From: JAEMQF01 sp963850525
GTDB taxonomy: Bacteria > Pseudomonadota > Gammaproteobacteria > Burkholderiales > Burkholderiaceae_C
Direction of reading: 5' to 3'
Length of the DNA stretch: 64,000 bases
Assembly (NCBI GenBank): GCA_963850525.1
Contig: CAWKLQ010000008.1
Location: 1-64,000, forward strand
Position numbers and translations under genes: made by a program. Below, piece by piece: positions 33,323 to 41,307 of this stretch; the stretch's first letter is position 1; every line of letters begins with the position of its first letter. The notes beneath the pieces were generated by a model, which was not told the DNA's origin, made no database searches, and saw only the letters and a list, made by a program, of their open reading frames with translations.

Positions 33323-34867
33323 ATGGAGACGCTCTGGGATTTGCGTCGCCATGCAGCCAGTGAGCCAGAACGCTGTGCCATCGACTGCGGCACCGAGCAG
33401 CTGGGCTACGGCGAGCTCGAAGCACTCGCGAACTCCATCGCCGCAATCTGGCGCGGCCTGGGCCTGGCGCGCGGCGACCACGTCGCCACGCTCATCGGCA
33501 ATCGGCCGGAGGCGCTTGCCACGGCTTGGGCAGCGTGGCGCTGCGGCGTCTACCTCACGCCCATGTCCACGGCGCTCGCGCCCGTCGAGCTGTGCGCCTT
33601 GGTGCAGGACTGCGGCGCGAAGATCGTCGTCGCCGACGCGGCGTTCTCGGCCCTCGCGCAAGCGCTGCCGGCCGCGTTGACTGCGCCAGTGCAGTGGCTG
33701 TCGATTCGCGGCGCGATAGCCGCCTACACGCCGCTCGAACCTTTGCTCGCCAAAGCCTCGCCGCTGCCCGTGGCCGATGAGCCGCCCGGCGCCTTGATGA
33801 TGTACACGTCGGGAACGACGGGCGCGCCCAAGGGCGTGATCCGCCCGCTGCTGCCGGCGCACTGGCGCGGCACGCCACCCTTCGCCGCCGACCTGATCGG
33901 CTTGTTCGGCGTGGGCGGAACGGACGTTCGCTACCTCTCGACCGCGCCGCTCTACCACGCCGCGCCGCTGCGCTTTGCGCTGGCCGTCACTGCCGGCGGC
34001 GGCATGGTCCACGTGATGGACCGCTTCGACGCGGTTGCAGCACTCGATCTGCTGCAGCACGAGCGCATCACCCACAGCCAGTGGGTGCCGGCGATGTTCC
34101 AGCGCCTGCTTGCGCTGCCCGTTGCGCGCCGCGCCGAATTCAGCGCACCGGCACACCGCTCTGCGATCCACGGTGCGGCGCCCTGCCCACCCGAGCTGAA
34201 GCGCGCCATGATTCAGTGGTGGGGGCCCATCCTGCTGGAGTACTACTCCGGCAGCGAAGGCGTGGGTCTGACGCTGATAGCCTCCGCCGAGGCGCTGGCC
34301 CACCCCGGCTCCGTGGGGCGGGCACGCAAGGGCACGTTGCACATCGTCGACGAGGCCGGGCGCGACCTGCCGACGGGCAGCACCGGGCTCGTGTGCTTTT
34401 CCGGCGTTGCGCCCTTCGCCTACCACAACGCCCCCGAGAAGACCGCAGCGCGCACCCTGCCCGAGGGGCGGCAGAGCTTCGGCGACATGGGCCATGTGGA
34501 TGACCAGGGCTATCTGTACCTGACCGACCGGCAGGACGACATGATCATCTCCGGCGGCGTCAACATCTACCCGCAGGAGATCGAGGCCGCGATCCGCAGC
34601 GCCCCGGGCGTGTGGGACTGCGCGGTGGTGGGCGTTCCCGACGCGCGTTTCGGCGAGCGGCCGGTCGCCTTCGTGGTACCGTTGCGCGCCCCGGCGCGGC
34701 CCGATCTGGTGGGCGAGGTGCGCCGCCATTGCGAAGCCCATCTGGGCCGCTACAAGCAGCCGCAGGCGATTTACATGGTCACGGAATTGCCGCGTTCGCC
34801 CACCGGAAAGCTGTTGCGTCGAGAACTGCGCAACCGCATTGCGCCGAACTTGGAGGAACCCGGATGA
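33323..34867 (+). CDS. Acyl-CoA synthetase (AMP-forming), second ligase of the cluster
   Basis: 514 residues from ATG 33323. Motifs: LMMYTSGTTGAPKGVI (A3), LEYYSGSEGVGLTLI (A5), FGDMGHVDDQGYLYLTDRQDDMIISGGVNIYPQEIE (A7-A8, in one run) and LPRSPTGKLLRRELR (A10 with catalytic Lys). The sequence resembles the long-chain/bile-acid-type CoA ligases that act on bulky carboxylic acids. It ends in an ATGA overlap with gmk, which is odd because gmk is a housekeeping gene; transcription of gmk may thus partly depend on this catabolic operon or on an internal promoter within this gene. Confidence 0.88.
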   Translation: METLWDLRRHAASEPERCAIDCGTEQLGYGELEALANSIAAIWRGLGLARGDHVATLIGNRPEALATAWAAWRCGVYLTPMSTALAPVELCALVQDCGAKIVVADAAFSALAQALPAALTAPVQWLSIRGAIAAYTPLEPLLAKASPLPVADEPPGALMMYTSGTTGAPKGVIRPLLPAHWRGTPPFAADLIGLFGVGGTDVRYLSTAPLYHAAPLRFALAVTAGGGMVHVMDRFDAVAALDLLQHERITHSQWVPAMFQRLLALPVARRAEFSAPAHRSAIHGAAPCPPELKRAMIQWWGPILLEYYSGSEGVGLTLIASAEALAHPGSVGRARKGTLHIVDEAGRDLPTGSTGLVCFSGVAPFAYHNAPEKTAARTLPEGRQSFGDMGHVDDQGYLYLTDRQDDMIISGGVNIYPQEIEAAIRSAPGVWDCAVVGVPDARFGERPVAFVVPLRAPARPDLVGEVRRHCEAHLGRYKQPQAIYMVTELPRSPTGKLLRRELRNRIAPNLEEPG

Positions 34868-35502
34868 GTGCACCGCAGGCCGCGGAATTTCCAGGCAACC
34901 TGTTCGTCGTCGCCGCGCCGAGCGGCGCAGGCAAGTCGAGTCTCGTCAAGTCGCTGCTCGAAATCGACCACCATCTGGTGCTTTCCGTCTCGCACACGAC
35001 GCGTGCGCCGCGCGGTCAGGAGCAGCAGGGCCGCGAGTACCACTTCATCGACGACGCGGCGTTTCGCGCGAAGATCGCGCACAACGACTTCTTCGAGTGG
35101 GCGCAGGTGCACGGCCACCTCTACGGCACGTCGCGCGAGGCGATCGAGCAAGACCTGCAGCGCGGCCAGGACGTGGTCCTCGAGATCGACTGGCAGGGCG
35201 CGCTGCAGATCAAGAAGCTGTTCCCCCACGCGGTGCTGATCTTCATCCTGCCGCCCAGCTGGGACGAGCTGCTGCAACGCTTGAAGCGGCGCGGCGAAGA
35301 TCCGCCCGACGTGATCGAGCGGCGCATGGCGAATGCCCGGGTTGAAGTCGCCCAGGCGCGGCACTTCGACTTCGTTATAATCAACGCCTTGTTCGAGGCT
35401 GCCGTTTTCGACCTGAAAACGATTGTTCATTCGCAGCGGCTCAAATTCAGCGCCCAGCGTCGGACCAAGCCCGCGGTGTTCGCCGCCCTTGACCTCGATT
35501 GA
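34864..35502 (+). CDS. gmk: Guanylate kinase
   Basis: 212 residues from ATG 34864 (GGAGG 9 bp upstream). P-loop VAAPSGAGKSSLVKSLL, GMP-binding region SHTTRAPRGQEQQGREYHF, FFEWAQVHGHLYGTS, DVVLEIDWQGALQIKK and the lid RLKRRGEDPPDVIERRM. It phosphorylates GMP to GDP in the cytosol. First gene of the conserved gmk-rpoZ-spoT block; its start overlaps the stop of the upstream CoA ligase. Confidence 0.97.
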   Translation: MSAPQAAEFPGNLFVVAAPSGAGKSSLVKSLLEIDHHLVLSVSHTTRAPRGQEQQGREYHFIDDAAFRAKIAHNDFFEWAQVHGHLYGTSREAIEQDLQRGQDVVLEIDWQGALQIKKLFPHAVLIFILPPSWDELLQRLKRRGEDPPDVIERRMANARVEVAQARHFDFVIINALFEAAVFDLKTIVHSQRLKFSAQRRTKPAVFAALDLD

Positions 35503-35540
35503 TTCTTTCGCCTCATCGCCCTACCACCCGGGAATAGCCA

Positions 35541-35744
35541 ATGGCTCGCATCACCGTCGAAGATTGCCTTGTGAAGATCCCGAACCGCTTCCAGCTCGTG
35601 CTGGTGGCCACCTACCGGGCGCGCATGCTGAGCCAGGGGCACGCACCGAAGATCGAGTCGAAGAACAAGCCGGGCGTGACGGCGCTGCGCGAAATCGCTG
35701 CCGGCGAAATCGGCATCGAAATGCTGCGCAAGGTGCCGATCTAA
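35541..35744 (+). CDS. rpoZ: RNA polymerase omega subunit
   Basis: 67 residues from ATG 35541. MARITVEDCLVKIPNRFQLVLVA and NKPGVTALREIAAGEIGIEML are the conserved omega motifs that clamp the beta-prime C-terminus. In the family this subunit also forms part of a ppGpp site, which fits its position directly before the (p)ppGpp synthetase/hydrolase. 38 bp after gmk. Confidence 0.97.
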   Translation: MARITVEDCLVKIPNRFQLVLVATYRARMLSQGHAPKIESKNKPGVTALREIAAGEIGIEMLRKVPI

Positions 35745-35822
35745 GCCACCTCGTTCAGCGCCCGAACCACAATTTCAGCGCCCCGCCGAGCGGGCGCTGC
35801 GGTTCCGCGCTAAATTCGCGGC

Positions 35823-38102
35823 ATGAGCACACGCTCCTCCGCCGCTGTTGACGACCCGGCCTTGAAGTCGGGCAGGCGCGCGCGTTCTCCTGCTCCCGCG
35901 ACGAAAACAAGCGATGCGGCATCGGCGTCGTTTGCCGCCCTGACGGCCAAACTCGACTACCTCAGCGCCGCCGACATCAAACGCGTGCGCGAAGCGTACC
36001 GCTTTGCCGACGAAGCGCACCTCGGGCAGTTCCGCGCCGGAGGCGAGCCCTACATCACGCACCCGATCGCCGTGGCCGGCCTGTGCGCCGACTGGAAGCT
36101 CGACGTGCAGGCCATCATGGCCGCGCTGATGCACGACGCGATCGAAGACTGCGGCGTGCACAAGTCCGAGTTGATCGAGCGTTTTGGTGCCCCCACGGCG
36201 GACCTCGTCGACGGCCTGACGAAGCTCGACAAGCTGCAGTTCTCGACGCGCGAAGAGTCGCAGGCCGAGTCGTTCCGCAAGATGCTGCTGGCGATGGCGC
36301 GCGACGTGCGCGTGATCCTCATCAAGCTCGCCGATCGCCTGCACAACATGCGCACCATCGACGCGGTGGACGCGACCAAGCGCGCGCGCATCGCCGCCGA
36401 GACGCTCGACATCTACGCACCGATTGCGCACCGCCTGGGCTTGAACCAGACCTATCGCGAACTCCAGGAGCTGTCGTTCGAGCACCAGCGGCCCTGGCGC
36501 TTCAGCGCGCTGTCCAAGGCGGTGCAGAAGGCGCGCGGCTACCGGCGCGATGTCGTCGATCGCATCCAGCACGACATCGAACGCGCTTTCGCGCAGGCCA
36601 AGATGCCCGCGCAAGTCGCGGGCCGCGAGAAGACGCTGTTCTCGATTTACGCGAAGATGCGCGAGAAGCACCTGACGTTTGCGCAGGTCAGCGACATCTT
36701 CGGCTTTCGCGTCGTCGTCGGCACCCTGCCCGAGTGCTACACGGCGCTCGGCATCCTGCACCAGGTCTACAAGCCGCTTCCCGGCAGGTTCAAAGACTAC
36801 ATCGCGATCCCCAAGGCGAACGGCTATCAATCGCTGCACACCACACTCGTGAATCCGCTGGGCACGGCGGTCGAATTCCAGATTCGCACCGAACCGATGA
36901 ACGCGGTGGCCGAAAAAGGCATCGCCGCGCACTGGATGTACAAGAGCCACGCTGGCGGCACGGCGCAGGCTCAGGAAGCGCAGCGCCTGGGCACGTTGTG
37001 GCTGCAATCGCTGATCGACATCCAGGACGAAACGCGCGACGCGAGCGAGTTCCTCGAACACGTCAAGATCGACCTGTTCCCCGACGCCGTTTACGTGTTC
37101 ACGCCCAAGTCGAAGATCCTCGCGCTGCCGCGCGGCGCGACGCCGATCGACTTCGCTTACGCGATTCACTCCGACGTCGGCGACCACTGTGTGGCCGCGA
37201 AAGTGAACGGCGAGCCGGTCGCGCTGCGCACCGAGCTGCGCAGCGGCGATGTCGTCGAAGTCATGAGCACACCCGGCGCGCGCCCGAACCCGGCGTGGCT
37301 CAACTACGTTCGCACCGGACGCGCGCGCTCGAAGATCAGGCACTTCCTGAAGAACATGGAGCAGGAAGAGTCGCAAGAGCTCGGCGAGCGCTTGCTGGTG
37401 CGTGCGCTGATGGCCGAAGGATTTCAACTTCCGGACAGCGAGGCCAAGGGGGCGCCAATCTGGCAGGCACTGCTGCGCTGGAGCGGCAGTCGAACCCGCG
37501 CCGACCTGTTGGTCGACATTGGTCTGGGCCGCAAGATCGCGAGCATCGTCGCGAAGCGCCTCGCGCGCCTGCTCGTCGAACACGGCAGCAAGCCCGACGC
37601 GTTGACGCTCACGATGGGCCGCTACGGCGAAGACGAGTCGACGCCCACCCAAGGGCTGATCGTGATCGACGGCGCGAACGGGGCGCAGGTGCAGCTCGCG
37701 ACGTGCTGCCGGCCGATTCCGGGCGACGCGATCGTCGGCTACCTCGGGCGCGGCGAGGGGCTGCTCGTGCACACCGCCGAATGCAGCGTGGGCAAACGTC
37801 TGTTCGAGCGCGACCCGGAAAGCTGGATGGGCGTGGAATGGGCCGAGCAGCTGGCACGCCCGTTCGAGACCGGCGTGAGCCTGCTGCTGCACAACGCCAA
37901 GGGCGGCCTCGCGCAAGTCGCCGCCGCCGTCAGCGCCGCGGAGGCCGACATCACGCACATCGAGATGGGCAACGACGCTGCCGCGGCAACCGCCGAGTTG
38001 ACGCTGATTCTGAGCGTGCGCGACCGGCTTCAGCTCGCTGACGTGCTGCGCACCTTGAAACGCTCCAGTGCCGTGTTGCGCGTGGCGCGAATCAAGCCGT
38101 AG
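35823..38102 (+). CDS. spoT: Bifunctional (p)ppGpp synthetase/hydrolase, RelA/SpoT family
   Basis: 759 residues from ATG 35823. The HD hydrolase domain is at about 55-200 (PYITHPIAVAGLC, MAALMHDAIEDCG, RDVRVILIKLADRLHNMRT). The synthetase domain is at about 250-370, with GRFKDYIAIPKANGYQSLHTT; the RFKD motif is the type found in bifunctional enzymes. Then come TGS (VYVFTPKSKILALPRGATPIDFAYAIHSDVG), the helical region and a C-terminal ACT domain (GVSLLLHNAKGGLAQVAAAVSAAEAD). Both catalytic halves look intact. It controls the stringent response. Confidence 0.96.
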   Translation: MSTRSSAAVDDPALKSGRRARSPAPATKTSDAASASFAALTAKLDYLSAADIKRVREAYRFADEAHLGQFRAGGEPYITHPIAVAGLCADWKLDVQAIMAALMHDAIEDCGVHKSELIERFGAPTADLVDGLTKLDKLQFSTREESQAESFRKMLLAMARDVRVILIKLADRLHNMRTIDAVDATKRARIAAETLDIYAPIAHRLGLNQTYRELQELSFEHQRPWRFSALSKAVQKARGYRRDVVDRIQHDIERAFAQAKMPAQVAGREKTLFSIYAKMREKHLTFAQVSDIFGFRVVVGTLPECYTALGILHQVYKPLPGRFKDYIAIPKANGYQSLHTTLVNPLGTAVEFQIRTEPMNAVAEKGIAAHWMYKSHAGGTAQAQEAQRLGTLWLQSLIDIQDETRDASEFLEHVKIDLFPDAVYVFTPKSKILALPRGATPIDFAYAIHSDVGDHCVAAKVNGEPVALRTELRSGDVVEVMSTPGARPNPAWLNYVRTGRARSKIRHFLKNMEQEESQELGERLLVRALMAEGFQLPDSEAKGAPIWQALLRWSGSRTRADLLVDIGLGRKIASIVAKRLARLLVEHGSKPDALTLTMGRYGEDESTPTQGLIVIDGANGAQVQLATCCRPIPGDAIVGYLGRGEGLLVHTAECSVGKRLFERDPESWMGVEWAEQLARPFETGVSLLLHNAKGGLAQVAAAVSAAEADITHIEMGNDAAAATAELTLILSVRDRLQLADVLRTLKRSSAVLRVARIKP

Positions 38103-38126
38103 CCGCGCTGTTCGCTGCCAGACGCA

Positions 38127-38690
38127 TCAAGCGGCGGGCGTCGGATACGCCACGTCAACCACTTCGATGCGCTCGACGCCGCCCGGCGTGACGAGTTGAA
38201 TCTCATCGCCGACCCGCGCCTTGAGCAGCGCCCGCGCGATCGGCGCGACCCAGCTCACTTCGCCGGCCAGGTTGTCGACTTCGTCGACGCCCTTGATCGT
38301 GATCGTGCGCGGCTCGCCCTTCTGGTTCTCGTAGGTCACGGTGGCACCGAAGAACACCTGGTCCTTGCCGTGGTGCACGCTCGGGTCCGCAATCTCGGCG
38401 ATGTCCAGGCGTTTCGTGAGGAAGCGGATCCGCCGGTCGATTTCGCGCAGGCGTTTCTTGCCGTAGAGGTAATCGCCGTTTTCGGAGCGATCGCCGTTCT
38501 TCGCCGCCCACGACACGACTTCGACGACCTTCGGCCGCTCGCGGTCGAGCAATTCGAGCAACTCGCCGCGCAGGCGTGCGTAACCTGGCGGCGTCAGGTA
38601 GTTGCGCGCGCCGCTGGGAAGGGCCGGAGCGGCGGGCTCGTCGTCTTCGTCGTCCGCGGCATCGATCTCGCGCGTGAAGGCTTTGCTCAT
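38127..38690 (-). CDS. greB: Transcription elongation factor GreB
   Basis: 187 residues from ATG 38690. N-terminal coiled-coil (YARLRGELLELLDRERPKVVEVVSWAAKNGDRSENGDYLYGKKRLREIDRRI, whose tip bears the acidic residues D and E) and the C-terminal FKBP-like domain (FFGATVTYENQKGEPRTITI, then DEVDNLAGEVSWVAPIARALLKARVGDEI). The basic-patch pattern and the GDRSENGDYLYGKKRLREID run are GreB rather than GreA. A preceding acidic N-terminal stretch of ~20 residues is a lineage-specific extension. Convergent with spoT. Confidence 0.94.
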   Translation of the reverse strand: MSKAFTREIDAADDEDDEPAAPALPSGARNYLTPPGYARLRGELLELLDRERPKVVEVVSWAAKNGDRSENGDYLYGKKRLREIDRRIRFLTKRLDIAEIADPSVHHGKDQVFFGATVTYENQKGEPRTITIKGVDEVDNLAGEVSWVAPIARALLKARVGDEIQLVTPGGVERIEVVDVAYPTPAA

Positions 38691-38718
38691 GGATGCATCA
38701 TGCTGACGTGCGATTTTG

Positions 38719-39801
38719 TCACCCCAGCGCGATGCTCTTCACCAGGGCAAAGACTTTCGCGCCTTCGGTCAATCCCAGCTCGGCAATCGCTTCGCGGGTC
38801 ACGCGCGCACGCAGCCGGGCGCCGCCGATGTCGACGCGCGTTTCGGCGTACGGCGTCGCGGGGTCGCTGCGAATTTCGCTGAGCGTTCCGGCGAGCACGT
38901 TGCGAATGCTCGAGCCCACGGGCCGCTGGGTCGCGAGCGCCACGTCGCGCGCGCGGATGCGCACGCGCACGCTGCTGCCGACCTCGCTGCTCAGCTGCGG
39001 AACCGCGATGCTCTGGCCGTGGTGGTCCAGGTGCGTCAGGCAGAAGCGGGCATCGTGGCGCAGCACGCGCGTCGTCAACACGACGCCGGCTTCGAAGCGG
39101 CCCGTCATCTGCTGCAGCTCGGCGCGCTCCATCACGTCCTGCAGGGGCCCGGAAGCGATGACGCTGCCGTTCGACAGAATCATCATGCGTGTGGCCAGGC
39201 GCGCGACTTCGTCGATGTCGTGCGTGACGTAGAGCGCAGGAACGCCGAATCTCGCAGGCAAACGCTCGAGGTAAGGCAGGATCTCGGCCTTGCGCGCCGC
39301 GTCCAGCGCCGACATCGGCTCGTCCAGCAGCAACAGGCGCGGCCGCGTCAGCAGGGCGCGCGCAATCGCGACGCGCTGGCGCTCGCCGCCGGACAGCGTT
39401 GCCGGGTGGCGCTCGAGCAGGGCGGCCAGGTCGAACGCCTGGACGACGTCGTGCAAGGCGATCGTGCTGTCGCGAATGTGGGTCGAGCGCTTTTCGGCGT
39501 AGCGCAGATTGCCCAGCACGCTGAGGTGCGCAAACAGGCGCGCGTCCTGGAACACGAAGCCCACACCACGTTCGTGCGCTGGCAGCGGCCGGCGCCGAGG
39601 CGGCCCGAGCCAGACCTGGCCGTCGAACCGCAGCGCGCCCGTGACGCCGGGTTCCAGGCCCGCAATGCACCGCAGCAGCGTGCTCTTGCCCGAACCGCTC
39701 GGGCCAAACAGCGCCGTGATTCCGTCGAGCGCGGCTTCGTGCTGAACCCGCAGCTCAAAACCCGGGTAGGCCAAGCGCAAGTCGAGCGACAACGTGGCCA
39801 C
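38719..39801 (-). CDS. modC: Molybdate ABC transporter ATP-binding protein
   Basis: 360 residues from ATG 39801. Walker A FGPSGSGKSTLLRCIAGLEPG, signature TLSGGERQRVAIARAL, Walker B LLLLDEPMSALD and H-loop LYVTHDIDE. The C-terminal ~70 residues form a TOBE/MOP domain (VGSSVRVRIRARDVALATQ and EIRSD). Abuts modB with no gap. It energises molybdate import for molybdenum-cofactor enzymes. Confidence 0.95.
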   Translation of the reverse strand: MATLSLDLRLAYPGFELRVQHEAALDGITALFGPSGSGKSTLLRCIAGLEPGVTGALRFDGQVWLGPPRRRPLPAHERGVGFVFQDARLFAHLSVLGNLRYAEKRSTHIRDSTIALHDVVQAFDLAALLERHPATLSGGERQRVAIARALLTRPRLLLLDEPMSALDAARKAEILPYLERLPARFGVPALYVTHDIDEVARLATRMMILSNGSVIASGPLQDVMERAELQQMTGRFEAGVVLTTRVLRHDARFCLTHLDHHGQSIAVPQLSSEVGSSVRVRIRARDVALATQRPVGSSIRNVLAGTLSEIRSDPATPYAETRVDIGGARLRARVTREAIAELGLTEGAKVFALVKSIALG

Positions 39802-40476
39802 CTAACCCACCTGCACCGGGTAGCGCCGATTCATCGTGTAGACGAACAGCAGGACGACGAACGAAAACACGAGCAAGCCCGCCGCGAGCACGTGCGCCTG
39901 CGCGTACTGGAGGGTTTCGACATGCTCGTAGATCGCAATCGAAATCACCTTGGTCTGGCCGGGGATGTTGCCGCCGACCATCAGCACAACGCCGAATTCG
40001 CCTATCGTGTGCGCAAACGTGAGCACGACGGCGCTGAGGTAGCCGCGCAACGCGAGTGGCGAAGCGACGCTGAAAAATGCGTCGAGGCGCGATGCCCGCA
40101 GCGTCGCCGCCGCGTCGAGCGGTGCGCGGCCCACGGCTTCGAAGGCGAGTTGCAGCGGCTGCACCATGAAGGGCAACGAATACAGCACCGAGGCGATCAC
40201 GAGACCGGCAAATGAGAACGCGAGCGTCGTGTCGGTCACCTGCAGCCACCATTCCCCAAAAGCCGAACGCGGGCTGAACAGCAGCAGTAGGTAAAAGCCG
40301 AGAACGGTGGGAGGCAGCACGAGCGGCAAGGCCGTGATCGCCTCGACCACGGCCTTCAGCCGGGAGCGCGTGTTCGCGAGCCACCACGCCAGCGGCGAAC
40401 CGACGATGAGCAGCAGCAGGGTGGCCAGCGCAGCGAGCTCGAGGGTCAGCCACAGCGGGCCAAGATCGAGCAGCAC
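39802..40476 (-). CDS. modB: Molybdate ABC transporter permease
   Basis: 224 residues from GTG 40476. ModB membrane domain with LELAALATLLLLIVGSPLAWWLA, ALPLVLPPTVLGFYLLLLF and the EAA-like loop APLDAAATLRASRLDAFFSVASPLALRGY. The C-terminal part is GEFGVVLMVGGNIPGQTKVISIAIYEHVE. The start lies 1 bp after the modA stop, so translation is coupled within modABC. Confidence 0.95.
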   Translation of the reverse strand: MLLDLGPLWLTLELAALATLLLLIVGSPLAWWLANTRSRLKAVVEAITALPLVLPPTVLGFYLLLLFSPRSAFGEWWLQVTDTTLAFSFAGLVIASVLYSLPFMVQPLQLAFEAVGRAPLDAAATLRASRLDAFFSVASPLALRGYLSAVVLTFAHTIGEFGVVLMVGGNIPGQTKVISIAIYEHVETLQYAQAHVLAAGLLVFSFVVLLFVYTMNRRYPVQVG

Positions 40477-40477
40477 G

Positions 40478-41272
40478 TTACGGGTGCTCCACGGCGTAGC
40501 CGAGCGACTCGATGAGTCGCCGCGTCTGCGGCGACTTCAGGGCTTCGAGAAAGGCTCGCGCGCCGGCGTTCGCCTGGCCGCGGATGAGCAACACGGCGTC
40601 TTGCCGGATCGGCGCGTGCAGCGCCGCCGGAACCCGCCATGAACTGCCGGCAACGCCGCTGGCAGCACTCTGCACTTGCGAGAGCGCGAGCAAGCCCAGC
40701 TCGGCGCTGCCGCTCGCGACCATCGAGTAGGCGTGACCGATGTTCTGCGCGTACGCGAGTCTGGCTTGCACACCGTCCCAGACGCCCAGCGTGCGCAAGG
40801 TATCGCGCGCGGCAGCGCCGTACGGGGCGAGCTGCGGGTTGGCGATCACGAGGTGGCGGAACTGCATGGCGCGCAACGTCGCCGCGCCATCGATGCCCAC
40901 CCGACCGGGGGTTGCGCTCCACAACACAAGCTGGCCGAGCGCATACGTGAAGCTGGACCCCGCAACCGCATCGCCCTCGCCCACCAGTCGTTGCGGCGTT
41001 TGCGCATCCGCCGCGAGCAGCACGTCAAAAGGCGCGCCGCTGCGGATCTGCGCGTAGAGCTTGCCGGTCGAGCCCGTCGTGATGATCAGGCGATGGCCCG
41101 TGCTCGCCTCGAACGAAGGCTTGAGCTTGTCAACCGCGTGCGCAAAGTTGGTCGCTACGGCGAGCCGCACATCGGCGGCGTGCGCAGGCAGCGCGCAGAG
41201 CGCCGCGCCCGCCAGCAGCGCCAGCGCGCGCAGGCAGCGCCGCAAGCGGAGCGTGGCACGGGCAACAGACAT
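40478..41272 (-). CDS. modA: Molybdate ABC transporter substrate-binding protein
   Basis: 264 residues from ATG 41272; the longer frame to 41512 overlaps the preceding flavoprotein gene and is rejected. Signal peptide LRALALLAGAALCALPAHAA. ModA features: VRLAVATNFAHAVDKLKPSFEASTGH, ITTGSTGKLYAQIRSGAPFDVLLAADAQTP, and LAPYGAAARDTLRTLGVWD, which contains the Tyr/Ala region lining the oxyanion site. First gene of modABC; the promoter must lie in the 35-bp gap or inside the upstream gene. No ModE-type palindrome was recognised. Confidence 0.94.
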   Translation of the reverse strand: MSVARATLRLRRCLRALALLAGAALCALPAHAADVRLAVATNFAHAVDKLKPSFEASTGHRLIITTGSTGKLYAQIRSGAPFDVLLAADAQTPQRLVGEGDAVAGSSFTYALGQLVLWSATPGRVGIDGAATLRAMQFRHLVIANPQLAPYGAAARDTLRTLGVWDGVQARLAYAQNIGHAYSMVASGSAELGLLALSQVQSAASGVAGSSWRVPAALHAPIRQDAVLLIRGQANAGARAFLEALKSPQTRRLIESLGYAVEHP

Positions 41273-41307
41273 GCGCGAAGTCTCGCACCCAGGCGTGCCG
41301 CGCTGCG

